A stretch of 64,000 nucleotides of DNA from Maridesulfovibrio sp. (GCF_963677005.1 NZ_OY781616.1:4140501-4204500), one strand, 5' to 3'. Positions 54,853-64,000 are shown, counted from the stretch's first letter. The notes: generated by a model from the sequence alone, not told the origin. Made by a program: numbers and translations.

Positions 54853-56040
54853 ATGCCTGTTAAATTTGCGGACCGCATGTCCACAGTACACCGGTCTTTT
54901 ATCCGTGAAATCCTCAAAGTTACAGAGGATCCTTCCATTATTTCCTTTGCCGGCGGCTTGCCTAATCCGGAACTTTTTCCTGTTGCCGATCTTGAGGCCG
55001 CAGCCGTGAAAGTCATGGAAGAGACAGGTCCCCAGTCCATGCAGTATTCAACCACTGAAGGTTTCCAGCCCCTGCGTCAGTATATTGCCGATCGCTACAG
55101 GGAGAAAAAAGGAATCGAGGTTGATGCGGATGAGATTCTGATTACCGCCGGGTCACAGCAGTGTCTGGACCTGCTCGGCAAGATTTTTCTGAATGCCGGG
55201 GATAACGTGATAATTGAACGTCCCGGTTATCTCGGTGCTATCCAGTCCTTTTCCATCTTTCAGGCCGGGTTCAAGACAGTCGGTCTTGAAGATGACGGCC
55301 CCGACCTTGATGAACTTGAGAAAGTTCTCGACAGCAGCGATGCCAAAATGTTCTATGCGGTCACCAATTTCCAGAACCCGTCCGGCCTTACTTACAGCAG
55401 TGAAAAGCGCCAGGGTGTGGCCGACCTCATGCGCGGGCGTGATGTGGTTTTCGTTGAGGATGATCCATACGGTGAACTGCGTTTTATGGGTGACTTCCAC
55501 AAACCCGTGGTTCGCGGCTATCTGGAAGATAACGGCGTGCTGCTCGGTTCGTTTTCCAAAGTGGCGGCTCCGGGATTCCGTCTCGGATGGATGGTCTGTT
55601 CCGGCGAAATGCGTGACAAGGCAATTATTGCCAAACAGGCATCCGACCTGCACACAAGCACCTTTGCCCAGCGCGTAATGCATCGTTATGTAAGTGATTA
55701 TCCAATAGACAGCCATGTCGAGAAAATCAGGGCGTGTTACGGCAAGCAGCGTGAGACCATGGTCCGGGCAATTGAGGAATACTTCCCCGCAGAAGTAAAG
55801 GTCACCCGTCCCGAGGGCGGTATGTTTCTCTGGGTTACCCTGCCGGAAGGAATGTCGTCCATGGATCTTTTTGACGAAGCGATCAAGAACAGGGTCGCCT
55901 TTGTTCCCGGACGCCCCTTTTACGTTGACGGCAGCGGTGAAAACACCTTCCGCCTCAACTTTTCCAATTCGGACGAGGCGCACATTGAGGAAGGCATCAA
56001 ACGTCTGGGCACAGGCATAAAGAACTTTCTCGCCAAGTAG
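54853..56040 (+). CDS. PLP-dependent aminotransferase (2-aminoadipate/LysN-like)
   Basis: 395 residues; two ATGs in a row at 54850 and 54853, the second better spaced from AAGGAGG. Fold type I: ISFAGGLPNPELFP near the N-terminus, TAGSQQCLDLL, NFQNPSG, EDDPYGELRF and the PLP Lys in GSFSKVAAPGFRLGW. Related enzymes act on 2-aminoadipate, branched-chain or aromatic amino acids. Monocistronic. Confidence 0.92.
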   Translation: MPVKFADRMSTVHRSFIREILKVTEDPSIISFAGGLPNPELFPVADLEAAAVKVMEETGPQSMQYSTTEGFQPLRQYIADRYREKKGIEVDADEILITAGSQQCLDLLGKIFLNAGDNVIIERPGYLGAIQSFSIFQAGFKTVGLEDDGPDLDELEKVLDSSDAKMFYAVTNFQNPSGLTYSSEKRQGVADLMRGRDVVFVEDDPYGELRFMGDFHKPVVRGYLEDNGVLLGSFSKVAAPGFRLGWMVCSGEMRDKAIIAKQASDLHTSTFAQRVMHRYVSDYPIDSHVEKIRACYGKQRETMVRAIEEYFPAEVKVTRPEGGMFLWVTLPEGMSSMDLFDEAIKNRVAFVPGRPFYVDGSGENTFRLNFSNSDEAHIEEGIKRLGTGIKNFLAK

Positions 56041-56128
56041 CCGTTGCCGAACACTGCTTCCGGTTCTGCCAACTGCTTAACCAGTTCCCGCAAGTCGGAC
56101 GGCTTAGGTAATTTCATATTCAGATCAA

Positions 56129-56174
56129 AAAACAGGCCGCAATAACGTCAGTTATTGCGGCCTGATCTTTTTAC
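56129..56174. terminator. Bidirectional terminator
   Basis: AGGCCGCAATAAC and its complement around GTCA, flanked by A and T runs, between convergent genes. Confidence 0.85.
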
Positions 56175-56240
56175 GGCACGTCAACAGCCCTGCGCAATGT
56201 TTTGCGAACAATGTTTGCTGCTGCCGGACTGACTTTCCTT

Positions 56241-56813
56241 TTAACCGACGGTTTTTTCAAGCAGCCATGCGATGTTTTCGCCAAGTGTCTTCATGGTGGA
56301 CAATGCTTCGGCATCGTTGTCGATATCGCCGGGTTCGCGCCCGAACCCGACATTCCAGTATGATGAACCGGGAACCACCATGCCGTTTATGAAAAAGAAG
56401 TGGTTGATTGAATTGAACACATGTATCGAACCTGCCCGGCGTGCAACAGCAACGCCTGCCCCTATTTTACGGGAAAGGAGGTTCCCGCCTGCACGGGTGA
56501 CCATCCCGGACCTGTCGATGAGGGATTTCATGTTGGAGGTCACATCCGCAAAATAAGTCGGCGAACCGAGTATGATGGCATCGGCTTCGACCATTTTGGC
56601 AATGTACTCGTTCATGTCGTCCTTTACTGCACACTTGCCATCCTTGCGCTCAAAACACTTGTAACAGGCGATACAGCCGGAAAGAGGTTTCGGTCCGATT
56701 TCGATCAGTTCGGTCTCAATTCCTGCCGCTTCAAGCGGGGCCAGTACTGCCTTGAGCATTATTGAAGTGTTCCCGCCTTTTCTGGCGCTGGCATTGAATG
56801 CTACTGCTTTCAT
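56241..56813 (-). CDS. Iron-sulfur flavoprotein / NADPH-dependent FMN reductase-like
   Basis: 190 residues from ATG 56813. Flavodoxin-like start KAVAFNASARKGGNTSIM (FMN phosphate site), then the compact Cys motif GCIACYKCFERKDGKC that binds [4Fe-4S] in iron-sulfur flavoproteins, and GSPTYFADVTSNMKSLIDR. Family proteins carry electrons for O2 or quinone detoxification in anaerobes. It begins 25 bp after the PilZ gene, probably co-transcribed. Confidence 0.9.
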   Translation of the reverse strand: MKAVAFNASARKGGNTSIMLKAVLAPLEAAGIETELIEIGPKPLSGCIACYKCFERKDGKCAVKDDMNEYIAKMVEADAIILGSPTYFADVTSNMKSLIDRSGMVTRAGGNLLSRKIGAGVAVARRAGSIHVFNSINHFFFINGMVVPGSSYWNVGFGREPGDIDNDAEALSTMKTLGENIAWLLEKTVG

Positions 56814-56838
56814 TTCTGTCTCCGGGTTTGTTCTGTTT

Positions 56839-57783
56839 TCAGATTTCCGCCCAGTCGATATGCTGCTCGGTTTCATCACGGATTGTGCCGTGCATGGTGA
56901 ACTGCACGCCGACTCTGTAAGATGTTCCGTCAAGTTCTTCTATGGAACGTATTTTTCCTGCGTACCAGTATGGTTTGAAGATTTTCTGTCTGAAATTAAA
57001 CATGAATATGTTGATAAGAACATCATCGTTTATGCTGAATTTTTTGTGTATCAACGCTTCATGGGCGCTGACCCCGATTCCCCCGTTTGAAATATTAATG
57101 ACATGGTTGTTCTCATGTCCTGTTGCGCGGGGATCGTAGGAATTTACTGCGAGGTCCGGTGCAGCATCCGCGAAGGTTGTTTCGTCCCCTTCAGGAGTTC
57201 CGCGCCAGATTTTTACCCGGATAAACTGCTGGTCTATGACTCTTTTTCTTTTGTGACGGCGACGTTTCACCAGTGCGAATTCGGAAGGGGGGGACATGGT
57301 CATTCTTCCGCAGCCGTCGCTCCCGCATTCAAGGTTCTGTATCTGCGCCTTGAAGGAGTTTATCCTTACCGCTCCGAATTGCTCAGGGGCGAAAAGAAGG
57401 CTCAGTTCAGCCGGTGCGGACATTTTTGATATCCCGGTATCATCTATTATTTCGAGACGTATTCCTTCTTCGTTGGCTCTGGTTACCACGGCCCGGCCTA
57501 TGACGTTTTCGTTGTTTCCGTAAACGGCCAGATCCATGATGGTGCCGCTTTTTTTGAAAAAGGAATTCAGATCCTGCGGTTTTTTCTGCCTGATTGTGTC
57601 TTTCGGAGTTGCCGGGCGCAGTACAAGGTAAACCAGAGCTGCAGCCAGCAGTGCGATGCATCCGGCTGCGCCGAGAATCAGCGGCATGGCGTCCGGCGGC
57701 ATGGAGTTAAGGAATTTCAGAGCCGGATCGATTACAGTTGTATTCAGGGTGTCCATGATCCGGCTGAAGTCTAAATTGTCCAT
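56839..57783 (-). CDS. Membrane-anchored PilZ-domain protein
   Basis: 314 residues from ATG 57783. One membrane helix at about 35-58 (MPLILGAAGCIALLAAALVYLV). The C-terminal PilZ domain has the RxxxR-type RRRHKRKRV and NISNGGIGV, the c-di-GMP binding signature. A middle beta-rich region of about 90 residues resembles the YcgR-N partner. Its output (motility or biofilm) is unknown. Followed closely by the flavoprotein gene. Confidence 0.87.
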   Translation of the reverse strand: MDNLDFSRIMDTLNTTVIDPALKFLNSMPPDAMPLILGAAGCIALLAAALVYLVLRPATPKDTIRQKKPQDLNSFFKKSGTIMDLAVYGNNENVIGRAVVTRANEEGIRLEIIDDTGISKMSAPAELSLLFAPEQFGAVRINSFKAQIQNLECGSDGCGRMTMSPPSEFALVKRRRHKRKRVIDQQFIRVKIWRGTPEGDETTFADAAPDLAVNSYDPRATGHENNHVINISNGGIGVSAHEALIHKKFSINDDVLINIFMFNFRQKIFKPYWYAGKIRSIEELDGTSYRVGVQFTMHGTIRDETEQHIDWAEI

Positions 57784-58154
57784 TGTCAATTTTCCTGTAA
57801 CTGGTATGATGTCTTACTGGAAAAATCTGCCAGCATCCTGTTATGTATGTTTGCGGTTGGTCAATGTCAATCTTGCCTTTGCTCTGCGTAACAGAAGTGC
57901 ATTTGATTTATCCGGCAGAGTCTGTCTGCCGCAAATGGAGTGCGCACTGCTTGTGGTTTTTTCCGTGTTCCCGGCAAGCTGTTGAAGTGTCCGGAGCCTG
58001 TGCCGGGGACCTGTCAAACAGTCAGTTAGCTCTGGACTCTGACGTGGATAGCGGATAATCACCTCTGCAGCGGACGGATATTGTCCGGTGATTGATTATT
58101 TTATCGTACCGGATTCCGCTTATTGAATCGGAACCTCAATACAGGCTGAATTTA
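57784..58154. other. Divergent intergenic region
   Basis: Should contain promoters of the PilZ operon and the exonuclease gene. I see no clear hairpin, repeat or RNA. Confidence 0.35.
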
Positions 58155-59012
58155 ATGCTTGAGAAAACTTTCTGTCACCTGAAGGGAATCGGAGTTACCA
58201 CGGAAGCCAGACTCTGGGAGTCCGGGGTGAACAATTGGCATGATGCTGTAGAAGGAATTTCCCTGCCTCTTTCCGCGGCAAAGGTCAGTGAGCTGGAACG
58301 CGGATGCGGTGAATCGTTGAAAAAACTGGACGAGAGCGATGCCAACTGGTTTGCGGATCGTCTGCCCGCATCGGACCAGTGGAGACTGTATTCCCATTTT
58401 CGTGGGAACGTGGCCTACATCGATATTGAAACTACGGGTACGGATGCCCATTGCTGCGACATCACCACGATTGCCCTGTGGAACGGCAGTGAAGTGAAGA
58501 CCTACGTTCAGGGCCGCAATCTGTACGATTTCGAAGAAGAGATATCCCGCTATCAGCTTATAGTCAGCTTTAACGGAAAGTGCTTTGACGTTCCTTTCAT
58601 TGAAAAATATTTCGGAATGAAGATAGAGGCGGCGCACATAGACCTGCGTTTTGTCTTCCGGGCCCTGGGCATCACCGGAGGATTGAAGGGCATAGAGCAC
58701 TATTTCGGCATGGACCGCGGAGATGCCGAAGGTCTTGACGGTTATTTTGCCGTGCTTCTCTGGAACGAATACGAAATGCACGGCAATGAACAGGCTCTTG
58801 AAACGCTTCTGGCCTATAATGTGCTGGACAGCGTGAACCTGGAAAATCTCATGATCAGGGCTTACAACATGCACATAATGCGTTTTCCCCAGCATGATCT
58901 CAAGCCCATAGCCGAAAAGCCGGAACCGGAAAATCCATTCAAGGCGCATCGCGTTGTTGTGGATGCCATCAGAAGCAAGTACATGGCCACCGGGTCTTTC
59001 AGGAGGTTTTAG
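58155..59012 (+). CDS. Ribonuclease H-like exonuclease (YprB type)
   Basis: 285 residues from ATG 58155. N-terminal part about 90 residues with helix-hairpin-like traits (HLKGIGVTTEARLWESGV). The DEDD-type nuclease follows: ExoI YIDIETTG, ExoII SFNGKCFDVPF, and ExoIII near NVLDSVNLENL. It likely trims DNA or RNA; the substrate is not known. Ribosome site weak (AGG at 9). Terminator after it. Confidence 0.88.
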   Translation: MLEKTFCHLKGIGVTTEARLWESGVNNWHDAVEGISLPLSAAKVSELERGCGESLKKLDESDANWFADRLPASDQWRLYSHFRGNVAYIDIETTGTDAHCCDITTIALWNGSEVKTYVQGRNLYDFEEEISRYQLIVSFNGKCFDVPFIEKYFGMKIEAAHIDLRFVFRALGITGGLKGIEHYFGMDRGDAEGLDGYFAVLLWNEYEMHGNEQALETLLAYNVLDSVNLENLMIRAYNMHIMRFPQHDLKPIAEKPEPENPFKAHRVVVDAIRSKYMATGSFRRF

Positions 59013-59056
59013 GCTGTTGTTTCGTTTTTGAGGTTGTCAGGAAAATATTGCCTTCA

Positions 59057-59090
59057 TAGGCCGTTTCCTTCTCTGGAGACGGCCTTTTTT
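59057..59090 (+). terminator. Terminator of exonuclease gene
   Basis: AGGCCGT-TCC with complement around TTCTCT, then six T. Confidence 0.8.
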
Positions 59091-59271
59091 GTTTTGGTAT
59101 TTTAAAAAAATAAGTAATTATTTTAGATGATTGAAGTCTAATTTGGCTCACTGTTTTTTGGTTTTGCGGTAGTCGCGGTCAAATTGGGAACACTCTGTGC
59201 ATCGGGAGGGCAGTAGGTAAAGCATGCCTTTGTCATGAAAATATATTGATGTTCGATAAGGAGAATCACAG

Positions 59272-60261
59272 ATGCAGGAACAGAGTGCAATGAAAGTCGG
59301 CAAGGTCTACCATCCTTTCATATCTCTGGACGAAATGGTCATCGACCCGTCCAACTACGATGACCGTCCTTTAATGTCCGATGTGGACATGCTGAGCGAT
59401 CCGAATGTCGAGATTACCGATGTTCTGATTATAAATATGGTTCTCAAGTTTTTCTACTGCTATGTGCACAAGGAAGGGTTTTATAAGCCTGTGGACCTGG
59501 TGGAAGTCAGCCGTCTTTGCGAGATGTTCAGCCGCCATCGCAGTCTCAATGAACCGGATGATGACATCGAACTCATGAACTATCTGCGCCAGTGGTCCTT
59601 CTCACTGCGCATGCTTGCGGATGTGACCAAGACCAGCCACATCATACGTTCCATCATTACCCAGAATATTTCTCCTAAACTCATGGAGCAGGATGAGTAC
59701 GTCGGGCTGGATATCGGAACCGGAACCGGGATACTGCTTCTGGCCCAGCACATTCATGCCCGCAGGAACGGGTTTGAGAACATAATCCTCTACGGCATTG
59801 AATATGATAAGATGGTCGGGCTCCAGAGTTACAAGATTTTCAAGGAACTGGGCATTGCCGAAATTATCCTCGGAGACGCCAGGGACAGCAGAAATTACGC
59901 TCCGCTGGAAGACAAGACTCTGACCTTTGTTTCAAACGAAACCGTTGCCGCCATGCATCAGCCCCTGAGACGGGAGCATTTTGTCTGCATATGCAACACC
60001 CTTTTCCGTACCCTGGGCAGGAACATCAAGGACGCCGCATTCTTCCCGGAAGGTCTTATCGCCTTCTGCAAGGATTTGAACGTTTCCGTTCTGCTGGCCA
60101 AGAACACTGCTTTTCAGGGCCCCAAGGAATATCATGATATGAATCTGTTTCCGCAGGGCATTATCATTGAAGGCAATATAGTCCCGCTGCACAAGCTCGG
60201 TGAAGAACTGCTTCCATACCTCAGCGAGTGGGCTCAGGTCCGCCTGCCCAGACGCTGGTAA
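59272..60261 (+). CDS. SAM-dependent methyltransferase-like protein
   Basis: 329 residues. About 130 N-terminal helical residues precede a Rossmann methyltransferase core: motif I LDIGTGTGILLL, then GIEYDKMVGLQ and GDARDSRNYAPL. The layout resembles protein arginine- or small-molecule methyltransferases, but post-I catalytic residues are not diagnostic. I do not know the substrate. Start by AAGGAG. Monocistronic with a strong terminator. Confidence 0.72.
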   Translation: MQEQSAMKVGKVYHPFISLDEMVIDPSNYDDRPLMSDVDMLSDPNVEITDVLIINMVLKFFYCYVHKEGFYKPVDLVEVSRLCEMFSRHRSLNEPDDDIELMNYLRQWSFSLRMLADVTKTSHIIRSIITQNISPKLMEQDEYVGLDIGTGTGILLLAQHIHARRNGFENIILYGIEYDKMVGLQSYKIFKELGIAEIILGDARDSRNYAPLEDKTLTFVSNETVAAMHQPLRREHFVCICNTLFRTLGRNIKDAAFFPEGLIAFCKDLNVSVLLAKNTAFQGPKEYHDMNLFPQGIIIEGNIVPLHKLGEELLPYLSEWAQVRLPRRW

Positions 60262-60352
60262 TGTGGTCCGCGTTCTGCCCCGGTCTTCGGAGTATCATCC
60301 CGGAGAGCGGAGCAGCCGCAGCTTTACATGGCTCCATAAATATATCATAGTC

Positions 60353-60380
60353 GCGCGCCCTTCAGGGCGCGTTTTTTTTT
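60353..60380 (+). terminator. Terminator of methyltransferase-like gene
   Basis: CGCGCCC-TTCA-GGGCGCG followed by nine T. Confidence 0.85.
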
Positions 60381-60440
60381 GCTTCTTATTGTAGCGGTTC
60401 TATTCCCTTAACTCCGCAAAAAACATATTTTAAAGACTGA

Positions 60441-60576
60441 ATTTGATGCGCTTCGCGCTTTGGTAATTTGATTTAGTCTCCGACGGCCAAAGGGGATAAT
60501 CCATCTCTGCTCTTCACATCCCTAAGACTCGAAGCAAAGCTTCTCGCCTAAGGGCTGATGGGCCTTTGGAAACCCT
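60441..60576. repeat. 136-bp dispersed repeat, copy D, with inverted core
   Basis: Arms run as in copy B (ATTTGATGCGCTTCGCGC at left, CCTTTGGAAACCCT at right), but the 69-bp core at 60494-60562 reads as in A and C. The switch points are the 7-bp inverted repeats CCAAAGG (60487-60493) and CCTTTGG (60563-60569). It lies after the terminator of the methyltransferase-like gene and before the helicase. Confidence 0.88.
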
Positions 60577-60745
60577 GGCGGTTTAATTTTGTTGCCTCTA
60601 AAGGCACGGTTATAAATCAAAAAAATGCGAGTTGAGGCAGTAACTAGTTGTAACATTTTTTTAGCCGGAAAATGCCTTGACTGCGGTATGACCGGATGTA
60701 TTCAGCCGTATTGTAACAGCAAAAATCGGTTAACGGAGCTTACTT

Positions 60746-61927
60746 TTGGGCTTTGAAAATTTCGGATTGGATAAACGTCTTGTTTCCGGGCTTCGCAGTG
60801 CCGGTTATACTCGTCCCACCCCTGTGCAGGAAAAGGTTGTCCCTGCCGTTCTGGCCGGGCGAGATGTGCTGGCTGCCGCACGGACCGGTACAGGAAAGAC
60901 CGCTGCTTTCGTACTTCCTGTTTTGCAGCGTCTGCTGGATGCGGATGCCGGAAAACGCGGTCCTGTACGGGTGCTTGTGCTTGCGCCCACCCGCGAACTG
61001 GCCCTGCAGATTCACGAAACATTTTTTACTCTGGGCCGGCAGACCGGGATAAGGTGCGCTGCTGTCTATGGTGGTGCCGGAATTTCCCCGCAGGCCCGGG
61101 ACGTAAAAAAATCCGCAATAGTTACCGCCTGTCCCGGCAGGCTGCTTGACCTGATGGCAAGAGACGAGATTGATCTTTCCGCAGTGGATATTCTGGTGCT
61201 TGATGAGGCCGACCGTATGCTCGACATGGGTTTCCGGGATGAAGTCCGCAGAATTCTGGATCAGCTTCCTGAAGAAAGAATGACTTTGCTTTTTTCGGCT
61301 ACCCTGCCGGACGGGGTGGCGGAGCTTGCCGGGCTGGTGCTTGCCGATCCTGAATTTATCCGGGTGGACGCCGCTCCGGTTGCCGAGGGAGTGGAGCACA
61401 TGTGCTGTCCCGTTCCACTGCATCTAAAACAGCGTTTACTTAAATTTCTGCTGCGGGAGCTTGATTTTGAGAGTGTGCTGGTGTTTGTGCGAACAAAACG
61501 GTGGGCCAGAAGACTGGCGCAAAGGCTTTCCAAGTGGGGTTTCCGGGCCGCAGACCTGCATGGAGACCTTTCGCAGAGCAAGAGAAACAGGGCGCTTGAC
61601 GGTTTCAAGAGCGGCGAATTCAACATACTTGTAGCGACAGATCTGGCCGCAAGGGGCATTGATTGCTCCGGAATTTCTCACGTAATAAATTATGATATGC
61701 CGGACTCCGTTGAAATATACATTCACAGGATAGGCCGGACCGGGCGCGCCGGACGATCCGGTTCCGCATGCCTGCTTTGCGCTCCGGAGGAAAGGGAACG
61801 ACTGGTTGAGATTGAAGAAAGTCTGGGTTACAGCCTGCCTTTGTATAATATAGACTCGTTCAACTATGATGCTCCGCCTTCAATTGAACCGGAGTCTGAA
61901 ACAAAATTTTGTTTTAATAAAAAATAA
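60746..61927 (+). CDS. DEAD-box RNA helicase, RhlE-like
   Basis: 393 residues with a TTG start at 60746 (GGAG seven bases before). Only the two-domain helicase core: AARTGTGKTAAF, APTRELALQ, VLDEADRMLDMGF, SAT, ATDLAARGID, HRIGRTGRAG. The MGFENFGL start and DEADRMLDMGF fit RhlE; no C-terminal RNA-binding extension, unlike the helicase at 9050. Non-essential ribosome-assembly or RNA-decay role likely. Confidence 0.9.
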   Translation: MGFENFGLDKRLVSGLRSAGYTRPTPVQEKVVPAVLAGRDVLAAARTGTGKTAAFVLPVLQRLLDADAGKRGPVRVLVLAPTRELALQIHETFFTLGRQTGIRCAAVYGGAGISPQARDVKKSAIVTACPGRLLDLMARDEIDLSAVDILVLDEADRMLDMGFRDEVRRILDQLPEERMTLLFSATLPDGVAELAGLVLADPEFIRVDAAPVAEGVEHMCCPVPLHLKQRLLKFLLRELDFESVLVFVRTKRWARRLAQRLSKWGFRAADLHGDLSQSKRNRALDGFKSGEFNILVATDLAARGIDCSGISHVINYDMPDSVEIYIHRIGRTGRAGRSGSACLLCAPEERERLVEIEESLGYSLPLYNIDSFNYDAPPSIEPESETKFCFNKK

Positions 61928-62019
61928 TATTTTCCAGTGTATTAACGCGTTGCGCGGACTGACTGTTTAATCTTGAAGGCGTCCGTGCTATAAGATTCTG
62001 ATCAAACGGAATATAACTG

Positions 62020-63297
62020 ATGAAAAAATTCTGGCTTACCACCCTGGGGTGCAAAATAAATCAATATGAGAGCGAGTCCATTCGCCAGCGCTGGCTGGGG
62101 CTGGGCTATGAACAGGCTGAAAGCGATGCCGAAGCGCATGAGGTGGTTATAAACTCATGCGCTGTGACAGCTTCGGCCCTGCGCGACCTGCGCCGGACTG
62201 TCCGGGCTCTCAATCGCCGCAATCCTTCTGCGGAAATCATCATAACCGGGTGTGCCGCACAGGTCTTTGCCGAAGATCTGGCCGATCTCCCCGGAGTGAC
62301 GGAAGTAATACCGCAGGAACGCAAGGCCGACCTGTTGAGGCTCGGCGACAGTTCAGGACATGAATCAGAAAAGACCGTTTTCCAACCTTTTGAAATCAAG
62401 GATTACCAGCGCGCAAGGGCGGTTGTTAAGGTGCAGGACGGTTGTTCGCACCGCTGCACCTATTGCATCGTGCCCATAACCAGAGGTCCCAGCGTCAGCC
62501 GCAATCCGGAAGATGTGCTGAGTGAGATCAGACGGCTGCTTGCTGCCGGGTTCCGTGAGATGGTCGTCAGCGGAATCAATCTGAGCCATTACGGGCGGGA
62601 ATTTCCCACTCCCATGGACTTCTGGGACCTGATGGAACAGATCGAAAACGAGTTCGGCCGTGAATGGGGCGGTCGGTTTCGGCTGCGCATCAGTTCCCTT
62701 GAGCCAGGCCAACTGGACGAAAGGGCGCTGGAAATTTTTTCCGGTTCTTCACTTATCTGCCCGCAACTGCATCTTTCCCTGCAAAGCGGGGATAATCAGG
62801 TGCTTAAGCGGATGGGAAGAGGGCATTACAAGGCGGAAGACGTTATTGTTTTTCTGGATAAGCTTCAGCAGGTATGGCCTGTTTTCGGGCTTGGTGCGGA
62901 TATTCTGACCGGTTTTCCCGGAGAAACCGAAGAGGAATTCAAGAATACTCTGGAATTTTGTAGCATGCTGCCTCTTTCTTATGCTCACGTTTTCCCTTAC
63001 TCTATAAGACCGGGTACGGCTGCCGCAGAAATGAAAGGACAACTCGACGGGGCATTGAAGAAGGAGCGCGGTCGCATACTGCGCGAAGCGATAGAGCTCA
63101 AGAAAACTGCGTTTCTGAAGAAACTCTGCCAAAGGGAGAGTTTGAAAGTCCTTTTTCAGGATGAGAGCAAGGGTATCTGTGAATTTTATTCCACCTGCGA
63201 ACTGGAGCACCCGTTTGAAGGGACTGTTCCCCGCGAACTGGTGGACGTGGTGCCGGTAAAAGTCCTTGAGGACAGACTGCTCGTGAAACTTCTGTAG
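62020..63297 (+). CDS. mtaB: tRNA methylthiotransferase, MtaB-like
   Basis: 425 residues. UPF0004 domain with C11 (TLGCKINQYES), C47 (NSCAVT) and C78 (TGCAAQ) for the auxiliary cluster; radical SAM Cys at C142, C146, C149 (GCSHRCTYC). TRAM-like end. The GCKINQYES start points to MtaB (ms2t6A37) rather than MiaB or RimO. Modifies A37 in ANN-reading tRNAs. YicC gene follows after about 85 bp. Confidence 0.92.
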   Translation: MKKFWLTTLGCKINQYESESIRQRWLGLGYEQAESDAEAHEVVINSCAVTASALRDLRRTVRALNRRNPSAEIIITGCAAQVFAEDLADLPGVTEVIPQERKADLLRLGDSSGHESEKTVFQPFEIKDYQRARAVVKVQDGCSHRCTYCIVPITRGPSVSRNPEDVLSEIRRLLAAGFREMVVSGINLSHYGREFPTPMDFWDLMEQIENEFGREWGGRFRLRISSLEPGQLDERALEIFSGSSLICPQLHLSLQSGDNQVLKRMGRGHYKAEDVIVFLDKLQQVWPVFGLGADILTGFPGETEEEFKNTLEFCSMLPLSYAHVFPYSIRPGTAAAEMKGQLDGALKKERGRILREAIELKKTAFLKKLCQRESLKVLFQDESKGICEFYSTCELEHPFEGTVPRELVDVVPVKVLEDRLLVKLL

Positions 63298-63382
63298 CCG
63301 GAACTCGATTTTGATAAAACTTTGACGGCAGCGTAAGGCCGCCTGTTGATACGCGAATGCAATATTAAGGAGAATTATATAA

Positions 63383-64000
63383 ATGCCTGTTAGCATGACT
63401 GGATTTGGTCGTTTTGAAATAACCGAGGATAAATGGAGCCATGTCTGGGAGATTCGCAGCGTGAACTCCCGTTTTCTGGATCTGAAATGGCGTCTGCCCA
63501 ACTCCATGCGCGGTTATGAAAGCCGTTGGGAAAAGCTTGTCCGTAAATACGGTTCCCGCGGCAGGGTGGATCTTTCGCTCAATCTTGAAGTTTTCAGCAC
63601 GGAGCTGCTGGGCGTCAGCCTGAACAGACTGCAGGCCAAGGCAATGCTCGATCAGCTTCGGGACATGGCCGGTGAGGACAAAACAGCGTTTGTTCCCGAT
63701 TACAACCGGTTGCTGGGTATCTCCGCTCTGTGGCGTGACGCCATGAGCGAACCTGATCCCGAGCTTGCGGCCTCCATCACCGAAGGGCTGGAAAAGGCTC
63801 TCGCCAATTGGAGGGACTCCCGGCAGGAAGAAGGTAATGATCTTGTACGTGACCTTGAGGAACGTTTCAGCCTGCTCAGGGAATATACGGAACAGGTTAA
63901 AGTCCGGGTGCCGGAAATTCTGGAAAGCAAACGCAGTGCACTGATTGAACGGGTGACCTCCAACATGGAGACTCTCGGAGCGGAGTACGTGGAAGACAGG
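63383..64000 (+). CDS. YicC family protein, partial
   Basis: 206 codons from ATG 63383 (AAGGAG upstream), cut by the window end; family members have about 290 residues. The N-terminal signature MPVSMTGFGRFEITEDKWSH and EIRSVNSRFLDLKWRLP is seen. YicC homologues are reported as endoribonucleases or stress proteins. Confidence 0.92.
   Translation, partial: MPVSMTGFGRFEITEDKWSHVWEIRSVNSRFLDLKWRLPNSMRGYESRWEKLVRKYGSRGRVDLSLNLEVFSTELLGVSLNRLQAKAMLDQLRDMAGEDKTAFVPDYNRLLGISALWRDAMSEPDPELAASITEGLEKALANWRDSRQEEGNDLVRDLEERFSLLREYTEQVKVRVPEILESKRSALIERVTSNMETLGAEYVEDR

Overview
The window looks like chromosome of a marine, sulfate-reducing Desulfovibrionaceae member (Desulfovibrio/Maridesulfovibrio-like). 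This is inferred from two multihaem cytochrome loci, an octahaem tetrathionate-reductase-type operon, a Na+-pumping oxaloacetate decarboxylase set, moderate GC with compact operons, and Shine-Dalgarno-rich starts. No rRNA, CRISPR array, transposase or integrase was seen.

Layout. 1-2.3 kb: a sulfonate/nitrate-type ABC importer operon on the minus strand, cut at the window edge. 2.6-5.2 kb: a 2.4 kb AT-rich insert at the 3' end of a tRNA-Leu(CAG) gene, flanked by 79-bp direct repeats and carrying one gene, a membrane domain joined to a PHB-depolymerase-like esterase. 5.4-9 kb: two membrane proteins, the second a cytochrome bd-like domain fused to eight c-type haem sites. 9-18.6 kb: DEAD-box helicase, helical-toroid protein plus asparagine synthetase, a Ser/Thr kinase with a compositionally foreign C-terminus, and a chemoreceptor. 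An identical second tRNA-Leu follows at 18.9 kb.

19-32 kb: central metabolism and respiration. Citrate synthase, a sigma-54 activator divergent from an Fe-S/membrane/octahaem/cytochrome b operon, ATP-type PEP carboxykinase with a structured leader, and oadA-oadG-oadB. Together citrate synthase, PEPCK and the decarboxylase form an oxaloacetate node. 32-39 kb: small membrane proteins, an orphan cbiM, a MATE exporter, HU and groES-groEL.

39-46 kb: TIGR03960-type radical SAM protein, a small unknown, a frameshifted MFS transporter, nitroreductase and pirin. This stretch holds three copies of a 136-bp dispersed repeat. A fourth copy at 60.4 kb has its 69-bp core inverted between 7-bp inverted repeats. 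This is the most novel-looking signal in the window.

46-64 kb: acetyl-CoA synthetase, a GT9 glycosyltransferase followed by two small possibly flagellar helical proteins behind a sigma-54-like promoter, YigZ, a short clade-type protein, a hybrid histidine kinase, a PLP aminotransferase, an iron-sulfur flavoprotein with a PilZ protein, an RNase H-like exonuclease, a methyltransferase-like protein, an RhlE-type helicase, an MtaB-type methylthiotransferase and a partial YicC.

All names are from reading motifs; no database search was run.
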